A DNA stretch of 64,000 bases from Aphrocallistes beatrix (taxonomy: Eukaryota; Porifera; Hexactinellida; Sceptrulophora; Aphrocallistidae). The position numbers and the translations under genes are program-made. The stretch is from contig OY725494.1 of NCBI GenBank assembly GCA_963281255.1, forward strand, positions 4,415,934 to 4,479,933, read 5' to 3'. Each line of letters opens with the position of its first letter. Position 1 is the stretch's first letter. The notes beneath the pieces were generated by a model, which saw only the letters and a list, made by a program, of their open reading frames with translations, was not told the DNA's origin and searched no databases. Of this stretch, positions 22,351-33,269 are shown piece by piece.

Positions 22351-23093
22351 TATATTAAAACGCTAGGATTTTTTGGTGTGTTTGTCCGAATTGATTGAAG
22401 AATTGGAAAGTCGTAGAGATATGAAAATTGGCATGAGGTGTCAAATGATATTACTACGATTAAGTTCTAAGATATAAGCGAAATTTTCGCACCTCTACAA
22501 AAGAAATTGAATACAAATTTTCACACCTTTTCTATTCAATATCTATGACTACACTATCACAGTAGAAATCATTGTACGACACTACAATAGATTGTCATTG
22601 TTATTAATACTTCAAAGCCACAACTTATGTTTGATATCTTTAATGTATCATAATGTAGTATAGCAATAAAAAATATTATGTGCGTATTTTCACACTATTT
22701 GACGAATTTTGAAAAATATGCTAGAGACTAGCTTCCAACGGTTAACATGGGATTTTCAGGGATGTAGATTTCGAATATCATATTTTCGAGTAAATATGAT
22801 GATTAATTTGTTTACTTTTGTTTGCAATACATACATAAAGTAAACAAATTACAAAAATAGGCTAGATACCAGCTTCCAACTGTTGACATGGGGTTTTCAG
22901 GGATGTAGATTTAGAATATTATATTTTTAGTTCCATATGAGAAATTATTTGTTAACTTTTGTTTACGATATTTATATAAAGTAAAACAAAATCCCAAAAT
23001 AGGCTAGATTGAGTAACTCCAGGTTCCCGCAGGGCGACTCTACGGACACGCAGTGTCTGCAAGCCGCAGCGCAAGCAAACGAAGCGCGCTTGT
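22351..23093 (+). mobile_element. GC-ended element, subfamily 1, two internal repeats
   Basis: Duplicate of 6353-7235 but 140 bp shorter, that is, one internal tandem unit fewer. It starts TATATTAAAACGCTAGG and ends AAGCGCGCTTGT. Confidence 0.7.
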
Positions 23094-23206
23094 ATTCTAC
23101 TAAGTTGGATTTTTGTTAGCTAACTTCTACAATGATAACAATTCATTTTAAAATCTGTAACAAAAAATACTGCATTATATAACAAACAATATTGATTAAA
23201 TATTAT

Positions 23207-25309
23207 TTATGGAAATTATGGTTTGGAGAAGTAACCCAATTAGATTGCTTAATTTGTAGAATCACTTTTCTCTGAAACGCAACAAACAAACAAACAAACA
23301 ATTAAATGATCAGAAACCGGAACTTGATAATTATTCGATATATTTACTTCATGTGTAAAGTATCAATCAACTAATGATATATTTGGTGCAACATTTCAAC
23401 TACGAAACTAAAGTATGTGTTTATCATGTTTTTATTACATGTCCCATTGCTATCTTTAAAAAGCAATAATTTATACTTTGGCGCATATATTTCACTATAA
23501 AGAATGTGAACATCTCCTTTCGGAGTATTGATTTATTTAAATAAATGTTTGTTATTACGCATTTTTCACGAATTTTCAAAATAATCCGATCTGGCGTTTT
23601 AGTTCAAGTTTTATTATTATATGTCTGTTCATTTCAAAAATTAGACTTATCTGGACAAGATATAAGCTTTTATTAATTATCTAAATTCTAGTAGAACACT
23701 TTACTATACGAGTATATGTGGTTCATTCTGATGTAGTAATGAAATTTGCCCTTCAGTACTTATTCTCTTAAATAAGTGCCTTTACTGCACAATCATACTT
23801 GAATTTTATGTCTAAAATATAATTAATCTAAATAAACTAATTAGCTGTACTATGCACAGAACAAGTACAGTCAACCACAACAGGTAAGATGTTGCTAAGC
23901 TTTTATCAACTCAGTTTAAAGACAACAGCAGTTTGAAGAGAACAGCAATCTTCTCAATTATCAGGAACTACGCGTACTTACCTAAGTACATTTTTTGAGG
24001 AGGAGCAAGGTATACTTTCAATCAACTTAGTTACATGATTCTACCAGACAGTATACGGGTATATGATTTTAGAAAGGTAGAAATTATGGTTTGGAGGATT
24101 AACCCAATTATCTTGTTTAATTTTATGAATCTTTATTCTCCGACAAGAAACAAACAATTAATTAATGGCTTACAAACTGGAACTTTGTAATTATGATGTA
24201 TTCGGTCAGTATAAAGCTAGTTTATAACATATAGTGCAGCTCCATTGAGTAACTAGACTTGTAGGGTATTTGCATAATACACATCCTTTAAGCAATGTGT
24301 TCGGCATTCGAACTGTTGAAAGAGTTGGATACCATTCTAGCTTATCACTCTTATGATGAAGTTAAGAAACAGAAATTGAGGAGACGAGATCTTCAGGAAA
24401 CAAAAATTTTCTAATTTCGAATACTGCGCAGTTACTCATAATGAAAATATGTTAACTCAAATCAATAATGAACTTGCTTCAATCGTGTCTCCAACAGAAC
24501 CTAAAATTTCAAGTTTAGAGAGTGATTATAACTCGTTTACATGTATTGAATTCGCTATAATCGGTATTAAAAATATTATTTTATTTTTTAGAAAATTAAA
24601 ACGCTGCAATTTTATTGACCGACACTTTTTCCACTTTTCTACCAGTCAGATTTCAAGTTTAAAAGCAATTATGACTTGTTTATATGCAATAATGGAGTCG
24701 CCAGTTTTACTTGCAGCATTCCTTGGCTCCATGTGTGTCAATGTCAGTTGAGCAACATATTATGCTGAAAGAGATGTACCCACATTAATGAATATCAAGC
24801 TGGACTCGTTGGTACAATAAAACAGCTGAGTAATGTTAAAATGTATCACATTGGTGTTTGCTGTTAATTACAGTACATCATATCAGCTAAGATTATTTAG
24901 ACGCATACTTGTGATTTATTGCAAAGCGAAATATTATTTCAATAATGATACATATTTGGTTAAAAATCATGTGTAGAATAGAAAGGGTTCAGATAACAGC
25001 AGTTTGATAACACCACAATCTTCTCAATTACAGGAACTACGTGCACGTAAGAGGAGCAAGATATGCTATCAATCTGACTTAGTTGCATGGTTCTACTAGA
25101 CAGTAATTATACGGGTATATGATTTTAGAAAGGTAGAAATTATGGTTTGGAGGAACAATCCAATTATGTTGTTTAATTTGATGAATCTTTATTCTCCGAC
25201 AAGAAACGAACAAACAATTAATGGCTTACAAACTGGAACTTTATAATTATTCGATATATTTGCCTCATGTCTAAAACATTATTTAACTAATGATGTATTT
25301 GGTCAGTTT
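23207..25309. repeat. tandem, diverged copies of an intergenic module
   Basis: A module containing GGTAGAAATTATGGTTTGGAG, CTCCGACAAGAAACAAAC-type sequence and an AACTGGAACTT-like phrase recurs at about 23213, 24080 and 25135, with older relatives at 5960, 18670 and 21975. A small ORF at 24296-24415 (39 codons, KQKLRRRDLQETK near its end) and another at 24449-24751 lie between copies. Neither has a recognisable family and both may be chance. Confidence 0.5.
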
Positions 25310-26053
25310 AAAGCTAGTTTGTAACATATTTTGTGTATTTTATGTATCTATTCTAAACAAAAATAAACAAATAATTTATCATATTGTTCCAAAACCTAAT
25401 ATTGAAAATCTACACCCCTCAAAACCCCATGTCAACCGTTAGAATCTAGTCTCTAGCTCATTTTTTAAAATTTGCTTACTTTATGTCTCTATTGTAAACA
25501 GAAGTAAACAAATTAAGTTATTATATTTATTTGAAAATATGGTATTCAAAATCTACACCTCTAAAAAGCCCATGTTAACAGTTGAAAGCTAGTTTCTAGC
25601 ATATTTTTGAGATTTGTTTACTTTATGTATCTATTGTGAATAAAAATAAACAAATAATTTATCATACAGATCTGAAAACATAATATTCGAAATCTATACC
25701 CTAAAAACCCTATGTCAACCGTTGGAAGCTAGTCTCTAGCATATTTTTTAAAATTCGTCAGACGGTGTGAAATATGTATATAAAGGTGTGAATATATACA
25801 AATAACCTTATTGCTATACATTATAATAAAATGAGACATATATATATAAGCTACTGCTTTTGAGTATTAATAACAGTGACAGTCTATTGTAGTCATTATA
25901 CAATGCTTTCTATTGTGAGAGTGAAGTATATATATATTGTATAGAAAAGGTGTGAACATTTCGCTTGGATCTTCGAAATTAATCGTAGATTCATCATTTG
26001 ACACCTACATACCAATTTTAATATCTCTAAAAAGCCTAGTGTTTTACTATAAG
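25310..26053 (-). mobile_element. GC-ended element, subfamily 1, reverse, end missing
   Basis: In reverse orientation it shows several 140-bp units (CCCATGTCAACCGTT at about 25425 and 25710, CCCATGTTAACAGTTG between them) and then the start region (CATCATTTGACACCTACAT). The GC-rich terminus is not present. Confidence 0.6.
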
Positions 26054-26537
26054 ATGTCCCATTGCAGTCCTTAAAAATAATTTATGCTGTGACGCAAATA
26101 TTTACTTTAGAATGTGGAAATATCTTCCTAACTGCATTAATTTCTTTAATTAAATGTTTGTTATTTCGCATTTTTCGCAGATTTTCAAAATAATTTAATA
26201 AAAAGCTTCTGATCTTTTACAATACAGGTATTTATTGTGTACTCTTAAAAGTCTACTATTTTGAGAATATAAATACAATTTGTGTTGCACAATATTTCCA
26301 TGCATTATTGCCTTGTACCATGTTTAGTTGTTTTTGAGTTGAAGTTGAAAGATGTGTATGCACTACCACCTACCAAATGTATTGATTGCTACACACAAAA
26401 TTTCCCAATACCCGTGTAAATATGTATTTAAAATACTGATCTATTTATGGGGTCATTAGTAGTTTATTACAGATAGACTTGATATCAGTCAAATGAATAC
26501 CTCAAAGGTTAAAATGCACAAATAATTTTTTGACACT
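26054..26537. other. intergenic AT-rich DNA
   Basis: It holds a degenerate copy of the hairpin module (CCCATTGCAGTCCTTAAAAA). Otherwise nothing was recognised. Confidence 0.4.
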
Positions 26538-27143
26538 TCACTGTTGAATGGATTTCGATTTCTTTGTTTCAGCTCTTCTTCTTTTATCATTATGTTTTCG
26601 TCTGTTAAATCGATCTATCTCGATATATATGCGAACACAACTTTTTTCTATGAATGCACAGCCACATCTTTGCCTGAATTCATTTTTCTCTTCAAGCTTT
26701 AAATCGTTTACCTTTGCAAAATCGATTCTGACTTCACATTCTTTATCTCCAACTTTTTTACAGATGAATGTATCTAGGTTGTATTTAATAAACATATCCC
26801 ACAACGCACCTTGATCTCTAATATTAAATCTCTCTACTCTAACGTCTCGGCACTCAGGATTTACCTTTCTCATTCCCTCTCTAGTTTCCACCCCTTTAGG
26901 TTTTGGTCTCGTTTTATCGCCTCTCTTTATCGGTTCGCTCAGAGGCGGTCCTAGCGCTCTATCATAGGTGTTGTGCAGGTGAAGCACAGGTGAGGGAAAG
27001 GTGGGGCACGGTTGAGGCACAGCAAAAACAGCTGGGTGACAGGCCTCACCGGATCCCACTCTCGCGCTACCACTGGGTCCACCAAATATATTTTGTTTGT
27101 ACAGTGAAAGTCTAGCATGCGTGACCTTTGCGTTTGTATCCAT
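26538..27143 (-). CDS. IDFAK-family protein with proline-rich N-terminus, 201 aa
   Basis: This is an intronless, unrecognised gene and the most diverged family member here. Residues 1-95 are low in similarity to the others, with proline, glycine and serine and basic patches (K-R-G-D-K-T-R-P-K-P-K). Residues 99-185 hold the family domain: D-V-R-V-E-R-F-N-I, a W at 115, core EVRIDFAKV (137-145), F-R-Q-R-C (156-160), then R-I-Y-I-E-I-D-R-F-N-R-R-K (171-183) and a very basic tail ending in K-K-S-K-S-I-Q-Q. A good TATA box lies upstream. The conservation of the domain against a background of divergence argues that it is translated. There is no signal peptide or membrane segment. Function unknown. 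Confidence 0.65.
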   Translation of the reverse strand: MDTNAKVTHARLSLYKQNIFGGPSGSARVGSGEACHPAVFAVPQPCPTFPSPVLHLHNTYDRALGPPLSEPIKRGDKTRPKPKGVETREGMRKVNPECRDVRVERFNIRDQGALWDMFIKYNLDTFICKKVGDKECEVRIDFAKVNDLKLEEKNEFRQRCGCAFIEKSCVRIYIEIDRFNRRKHNDKRRRAETKKSKSIQQ

Positions 27144-27207
27144 ATTGTAAACTGTTCGTATTTATTTTAAAAATTATTCAACTTAGAATACTGCTAAATG
27201 TTGTAGC

Positions 27208-27215
27208 TATTTATA
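27208..27215 (-). promoter_or_regulatory. TATA box of the 26538-27143 gene
   Basis: TATAAATA on the minus strand, about 65-72 bases upstream of the ATG. Confidence 0.5.
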
Positions 27216-27475
27216 CTACATTCAATTCCAATTCCCCTTACTTTTCAGCGCAAGTTTTGAATGTCTGTTTCTACTCTACTCTGTTTCTACTTGCAACCAC
27301 TCACAGAAAAGGAGATTTGTACAATATCATCTATTATACTGTACAGGATCGAAAATGTCCAATTAAAATGGCATATAGGTGTCAAATTATGAGTAACGTG
27401 TCCTGTTTTTAATGTATTTTTCCTGATTTAGTTGCCCTTCCATGAATTTTGGAGGTTAGGTATGAAAAGCATATA

Positions 27476-27937
27476 CAGTGGAACCTCCATAATCCGACAT
27501 TCAATGGGAGACGAAAAAAATGTCGGATTATCGAATAACCTCCATAATCCGACATTTGTGGAAAATCAGCAAAATGTCGGATTATAGAGGTAAAATAACC
27601 TCCACAATCCGATAATATTTGACAGACGAATAATTCGTCTGATCAAAGAGGTAAAATAACCCCTCCATAATCCGACATTTTTTGATAGATGAATAATTTG
27701 TCGGATTATGGAGGTAAAATAACCTATAATCCGACATTATTTGATAGACGAAAAAATTGTCGGATTATACAGGTCGAATTTGCATTACTGGAAAATCATT
27801 AAATTGTCGGATTCCGGAATAGCGAGGTGTCGGATTATAGAGGTTGTTTTCTATAGAAAAACGATCCGTGAACAGAAATAATGTCGGTTTAGAGAAATGT
27901 CGGATTACAGAGGTGTCGGATTACGGAGGTTCCACTG
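27476..27937. mobile_element. 462-bp TA-flanked MITE full of TGTCGGATTAT repeats
   Basis: The ends are perfect inverted repeats CAGTGGAACCTCC next to TA on both sides. The interior repeats ATAATCCGACAT and its complement about ten times in both orientations, giving a clustered array of short inverted repeats. This is typical of pogo/Tigger-type non-autonomous elements with sub-terminal transposase sites. No ORF. A 64-codon frame at 27844-28038 crosses its border and is rejected. Confidence 0.85.
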
Positions 27938-28610
27938 TACTGATATTTTTAGCTCGAAATATCAGTTTGACCCCTGCGCACTTCGCTCGAAATTTTCTGC
28001 TTTGTCAAAGAATGGGCAAAGGTCCCCTTTTTCGTTAATCCTATGATAATATAAAGTGTTGATATGCTCACATTAAAACTCAATGAGTGTAGCGGAGCAA
28101 TCCAAGTGGTCACTTGATAAGGTAAATACGAAATATGAGATTGAAATGTTGTTACATTCCTGTGTTGTCAAGGAAAAATTCTTCAAATTGGTATGTGATC
28201 CCTCAGATTCTACAATTTAAGTTTTGCAATTGGCATTTCACTATGCAAGTTCTAATGATCCAATATCATGTTGTTGCTAGATCATGAAGATACTGGCTAA
28301 TTACTTTCCACTCTCTAGATGATTTATAAGCATATTCAATATCTATCTATAAATTTGATATCTGTGTTGAATTAAGTAAATTACCCGGCATAACAATAAT
28401 GACCTTCAAAGTAACTCATTCAGACAGATCATATTTTTACTACTTCCAAGAATTACCATTAAACGACTAAGGAGGATTTTCCTCTCCTACTATGAGCTCG
28501 TCAGGTTACAGCTTACTAGCTCATAGTAAGGGAAACCATCCTTCCTGTTGAATCACTAGTACATTTATATTAGTATTCAGCATAAGAATTGTGGAAATTT
28601 GATGGGTTGC
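27938..28610. other. intergenic DNA with one hairpin
   Basis: 28463-28550 forms an imperfect inverted repeat (AAGGAGGATTTTCC...TCCTTCCT with CTACTATGAGCT...AGCTCATAGTA). No gene was recognised. Confidence 0.45.
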
Positions 28611-29041
28611 ATCTATATCTATATAACTGTAATGAATTGATTGAAGAAACTGCCAGGCACAGAAAGCTGATTTTTGGCATGTGGGAGCTTTTTGGCTCAA
28701 TGAAAATGTCGACTCATCATGGAATTACATATGACGTCACCTTTTTATAATTAGAAATTTCAGTTTTTCGACTATCACTCAGCCATCTAAGGTGATAGAA
28801 TACTGAAATTTTGATAGAATGCGTATATTAATATACCTCGCATATGACAACTATAATCAAAAAGTGATGACTCATCACTGTTATGACGTTATTACTACAC
28901 AAAAATTGAAAATTGACAAATTTTGTGATTTTTCGAGTGGTATCGATCATAACTGTAAGACAAACGTATTTAGAGATGTCGCCTCCGGCGGACACAAAGT
29001 GTCCCCGAGCCGCACAACGCTAACAAGCGAAGTACGCTTGT
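28611..29041 (+). mobile_element. GC-ended non-autonomous element, subfamily 2
   Basis: It starts TCTATATCTATATAACTG, continues GAATTGATTGAAGAAACTGC, and ends in GCCTCCGGCGGACACAAAGT with a final GTACGCTTGT. Same family as 1566-2063 (reverse) and 8807-9022 (reverse, deleted). It lies just upstream of CTH copy B. Confidence 0.65.
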
Positions 29042-29649
29042 TATTTTTAATTATCCTTAGGGAGCAATTATTATCATTACAAAATATACGCTTTTGTATT
29101 TTGAAATAGTTACCATCTTCTGGCTTAATTTTTATTGAAATGACCAATTCCACTGATTCGCCAAAGCACTTTTTTCTATAGAATTTCGGAATAAACAGGC
29201 TGATTCACTTTCTAGTTCATTCTAACATATGTAGAGAACAAGGTCATGGAATTAATGGTTAGGTATGCGTGTTGCTCAACAATTAATTCCGTAGCCTTTC
29301 TCTCTACATATGTTATTGTCTCCCTTTATAGTCATTCGATTGCAATTCCTCTTATTGCATCATTTCTATTTTTCTACTTATTATAATATGAACTCACCAC
29401 AATATCTCAATGCAGCAGTTTAGCCAATTACCTGATATCATCTTCACCATGTCTGAATGCAGCAAATCAGGATCAGATTTCATGAAGCACTTCGGCACTA
29501 CAGCTATCCATGCAGGACAGGACGCAGAGCAGTGGGGATGTAAGTCCGTGGTTCCTCCCATCTTCAACGCAACTACTTTCAAACAGCATTCTCCTGGTAT
29601 GTGTGTTGGAGTTTACTTTAACTGTCATGAATTATTGATTAGTATAAAG

Positions 29650-29822
29650 CAGGGTTGCAACCGAATAGTTGATTATTCGGTTTAACCAAATAATATTTGC
29701 AAATAGTTGATATTTGATTTGTAACCAAATGTTATTATTTGGTATTCGGTTGAGAACCAAATAATTTGGTCAACCAAATAATTTAGTCAACTGAATAATT
29801 TGGTCAACCGAAAAACTTTCAT
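29650..29822. repeat. AATAATTTGGTCAACC low-complexity repeat
   Basis: The phrase AATAATTTGGTCAACC and variants repeat four times after a GTTGCAACCGAATAGTTG start. It lies in intron 1 of CTH-B and is absent from intron 1 of copy D. It looks like a small element insertion or a local repeat. Confidence 0.5.
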
Positions 29823-30119
29823 ATTTAAGACAATGAACATTAGGACATCCTAGTATTATGATGAACTTTCTCTAGAGTTTAAAAATAGAATTTGAAACAT
29901 GGCTCAATGCTAGCTACGCTCCTTTGCATGTAATTGAGACGTTATGGTTTGAAAGTTTATCGATAGCGTTTGTGTATTCCATCAGGAGATCCAGAAGGAG
30001 GCTACGACTACACGCGGGGAGGAAACCCCACTAGGTCTAGTCTGCAGACAGCTCTAGCTAAGCTGGAGGATGCAGAGCACGCCTTTGTGTTCTCTTCCGG
30101 TATGGCGGCCTGTTCCATA

Positions 30120-30534
30120 AAGTTAAAAGTTAAAAGTTAAAGTTTATAGATTTATATACCCCCCGAATCCATGCTAATATGTTCTCAGGGGGTTTACAAT
30201 CTGGGTGAGGTGCTAAACCTACTGATAGTTGCTGAATGTGTGCATGCGGCGTGTATGTATGCATATGATGGCATGTCTGTGTGCATATGATGGCGTGTTA
30301 CAGAGAAAAACTCGGCTAACAGTAGGCAAGAAAGATAGCACCTGACCTAACTTTACCTTTAAACGAGATGACATCCTTAGTGCTTTCAGCTCACTAAGGT
30401 TCTGCAAGGTGTAGGCTCAGATTACATTACCGAAGCAATGTAATTGAGAGTAAAATGCAAATGACTAGAGTTAGGTTAGAACCCGCGACCTAAGTCTTGG
30501 TATTCAAACGCCCTAACCACTGCACCACCCAAGC
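30120..30534 (-). mobile_element. tRNA-derived SINE in CTH-B exon 2
   Basis: On the minus strand the head reads GGTGGTGCAGTGGTTAGGG, an RNA polymerase III A box. It is followed about 35 bases on by GGTCGCGGGTTCTAACC, a B box. The body of about 415 bases ends in a simple tail of AAC and TTTTAAC repeats (30120-30146). This is the layout of a tRNA-derived SINE. It interrupts the coding exon right after TTCCATA. A target duplication is not evident and about ten host bases are missing at the far junction. Confidence 0.8.
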
Positions 30535-31087
30535 AGATAATACTGAAGAGTGGAGACAGGATCCTGGCTATCAACGACTTGTATGGGGGAACCAATAGGT
30601 AGCTGCTTGATGTGCATACTACGTGCTTACCCCGCTCAAAATAACTTAGTAACCGAAAATGAGTTAGCAATGTCATCGCTGGGTTTCAAAGAAGATCCCA
30701 ACACACCTTTTTAGTTTGACAATGTTCTTATAATACCCTAGTGATAGACTGACTGTACTAGACATTTGTATTAACATTGTTTATGGAAATGAATCTATTG
30801 CAGCACATCACGATTCATTACTTAAATATATCCGTGTCTGCAAACAAGAGTGGACACAGATATAACGATGGTTCATGGGAAACAAATTTAATCATATATA
30901 TACACATGGTTTCAACATTTCACTGTATTTCTAGGTATTTCAGTCTTTCAACATAAAAGTAGATTTCGTAGATGCCACATATCTTGATAAGGTCAAAACT
31001 GGTCAGTTAAGTTTATCACTATCATTCAAACACCGCATCATTTGTTTATATTATTCATATTGTCACTCAGCTCTAACCCCGGAAACT

Positions 31088-31363
31088 ATAAAAGTTACTG
31101 CTTTGAAGTATTAATAACAATGACAGCCTACAAAAGTGTCGTACAATGATTTCTATTGTGAGAGCGAAGCCGTACATAGTATTGTATAGAAAAGGTGTGA
31201 AAAGTTGTTTGCTATTTTTTCAGAGGTGTGAAAATTTCTCCGAACTTAATCGTAGATTCATCATTTGCCACCTACATGCCAATTTTCGTATCTCTAGGAC
31301 TTTCCAATTCTTCAATCAATTCGGACAAACAAACAAACAAAAACAAAAAAAATCCTAGCTTTT
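31088..31363 (-). mobile_element. GC-ended element subfamily 1, reverse, start half only
   Basis: Its right edge is the reverse complement of the element start (AATCCTAGC preceded by an AAAC run, with CTTCAATCAATTCGGACAAA). It directly replaces the remainder of CTH-B exon 4. Confidence 0.6.
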
Positions 31364-31544
31364 TAATTAAAACCCTTCAATGAACAATGAATTTTGCTGA
31401 CTGATTAAGTCATTTTGGGCGGGGTAACCATAGAAATGTGGGGTCCAAGCTATAAATAGAATGAACCCCAGGTGATTGATGGTTAATATATAAGATGTTC
31501 AAAATTGGGTCTGACAGAACGGTAGACTATGGTAGAAAATGGTT

Positions 31545-31803
31545 TAATGGTAACATATGGTAGAAAGTGGTTTAATGGTAACATATGGTAGAAAGTGGCA
31601 GAATGGTGGAATATGGTAGAAAATGGTTGAATGGCAAAATATGGTAGAAAGTGGCAGAATGGTGGAATATGGTAGAAAATGGTTGAATGGCAAAATATGG
31701 TAGAAAGTGGCAGAATGGTGGAATATGATAGAAAATGGTAGAAAGTGTCAGAATGGTGGAATATGGTAGAAAATGGTTGAATGGTAAAATATGGTAGAAA
31801 ATG
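31545..31803. repeat. 28-bp minisatellite, GGTAGAAARTGG type
   Basis: Alternating 28-bp units (one with GGTTGAATGGCAAAATAT, one with GGCAGAATGGTGGAATAT) form a 56-bp higher-order repeat present about four times. A minus-strand frame (31572-31925) reads through it as repeated F-Y-H-I-L-P-F-N-H-F-L-P, which I take as accidental. Confidence 0.8.
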
Positions 31804-32555
31804 GCAGTTAAACTACTCTTATTTGTATCTTCAACTTTCTGACCGATACTCGAATAGTAGCTGGCAAAATTGTTAAGAATCACATTATTATGGTCGCCAT
31901 ACTCTCGCCGATGAGGTTCGGTCACTGAAAGAGATTCAATTGACTCTACTTGTAATCTAATATTTAATACCCGTAGATTGCTTCAGAAGTGCTGTTTTGT
32001 CCTAATTCTTTCTACTCAATTTCTTACATAATTTTTAGTATGCGGCATATCCAGTCACTTCGAGCTTGGCCTACAGAGGCCCTACAACAACCAAAAACGA
32101 CGAATCAACAGGTTTTGACGAACTTCCGGCAAGCCTTCGCTCGTATATATGTTGATGTGTTTCAGGGATACAAAGTTAAATAAGTGTACACTACAAATAT
32201 ACTATTCTCTACCTAATTGCTAGTAAAATCAGAATTCGCTATCAGCTTTAATTCTGTTTTTTAATTATAAACTGGTAGTAATATTTTAGCGAAATACAAG
32301 TAATATTAGTTTTCGTAGAAATTGAACTGTTGGAATTAATAGTATGGACGTGATACACTGTTCACACTAATAAGCTTAATTAATAACTTAATTTAGAATA
32401 ATTGCTCTATTAGAAAGTTTTGTTGGAAGTTAAGTACTTTCCGGTCTAATTGTCCTCAGACCTCCTTCCATTCCCAAGTAACAACCATTGGTGGAGGACC
32501 TCACAATTTTATTATGCAACATCTCTAATATTTTCATTTATTTACATTAATCTTA
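31804..32555. other. intergenic DNA
   Basis: No gene was recognised. A 64-codon frame (31989-32183) has no family resemblance that I can see. Confidence 0.4.
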
Positions 32556-33039
32556 TATATTAAAATGCTAGGATTTTTGTCTGTTTGTTTGTCTGAATTG
32601 ATTGAAGAATTGGCAAGTCGTAGAGATACGAAAATTGACATGTAAGTGTCAAATGATGAATCTAGGATTAAGTTCAAAATCTAAGCGAAATTTTCACGCC
32701 TCTGCAAAAATGTATATTTCGAATATCATATTTTCGAGTAAATTTTATGATCAATTTGTTTACTTTTGTTGACAATGGATACATAAAGTAAACAAATTAC
32801 AAAAATAGGCTAGAGATTAGCTTCCAACGGTTGACATGGAGTTTTTAGTGTTGTAGATTTAGAATATTATATTTTCGAATCCATATGAGAAATTATTCGT
32901 TGACCTTTGTTTACAATATTTATATAAAGGAATAAAATTCCCAAAATAGGTTAGCTTGAGTAACTCCCCCCCCCAGGGCGACTCTGCGGACACTAAGTGT
33001 CCGCAAGCCGCACAGCGCAAGCAAGCGAAGCGCGCTTGT
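32556..33039 (+). mobile_element. GC-ended element, subfamily 1, one internal repeat
   Basis: It starts TATATATTAAAATGCTAGG and ends AAGCGCGCTTGT, with a single 140-bp unit. Copies with one, two and three units are thus all present in this window. Confidence 0.7.
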
Positions 33040-33269
33040 GTTATATTAAAGTATAATACATGTTGTACAACCAATATTTACATTTCTTTTTATACTAAGA
33101 AAGGTACATGCACTGTAATTAGATCTGACCTCATCAGGTCTCCAATCCTAAAAAGCCTAAAACTAATCGGTTAGTAGAGCAACCGTATCTGGTTCATGAG
33201 GTCATCTAGAAATAATATTGAGAGCTTAATTAATAGGCCGGTGTGTTGTAAACACTAGTGGATGTATCT

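Larger units (their letters stand above)
19750..23206. repeat. segmental duplication, copy 2 (partner at 3590-7346)
   Basis: Same order and orientation as copy 1: an internal-repeat transposon end, an IDFAK gene (here broken), shared intergenic DNA, and a GC-ended element. It differs by the 286-bp MITE at 19825-20110 and by lacking about 430 bp and one 140-bp unit. Confidence 0.85.
29449..31087 (+). pseudogene. cystathionine gamma-lyase copy B, exons 1-4, broken
   Basis: Exon 1 (29449-29596) is intact, with 148 bases and a GT donor. Exon 2 (29986-30598) is interrupted at 30120 by a tRNA-derived SINE and has also lost about ten bases at the junction. Exon 3 (30935-31001) carries a 13-base deletion (CAGTCTTTCAAC), a frameshift. 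Exon 4 (31071-31087) ends after 17 bases, where a reverse transposon fragment begins. Exon 1 is still splice-competent and in the same phase as all other copies, so it could in principle be joined to a downstream exon 2, including that of copy C. Confidence 0.9.

Noticed and set aside
24449..24751. 100-codon plus-strand ORF
   Set aside because: No recognised motif. It lies among diverged tandem modules and may be chance, though it is not excluded.
30478..30532. Stand-alone tRNA gene on the minus strand
   Set aside because: A and B boxes are present, but the sequence continues into a 360-bp body with a simple-repeat tail, as in a SINE, and acceptor-stem pairing is not evident.
31572..31925. 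117-codon minus-strand ORF with F-Y-H-I-L-P repeats
   Set aside because: Most of it is a 28-bp minisatellite. There is no head homology and no promoter signal.
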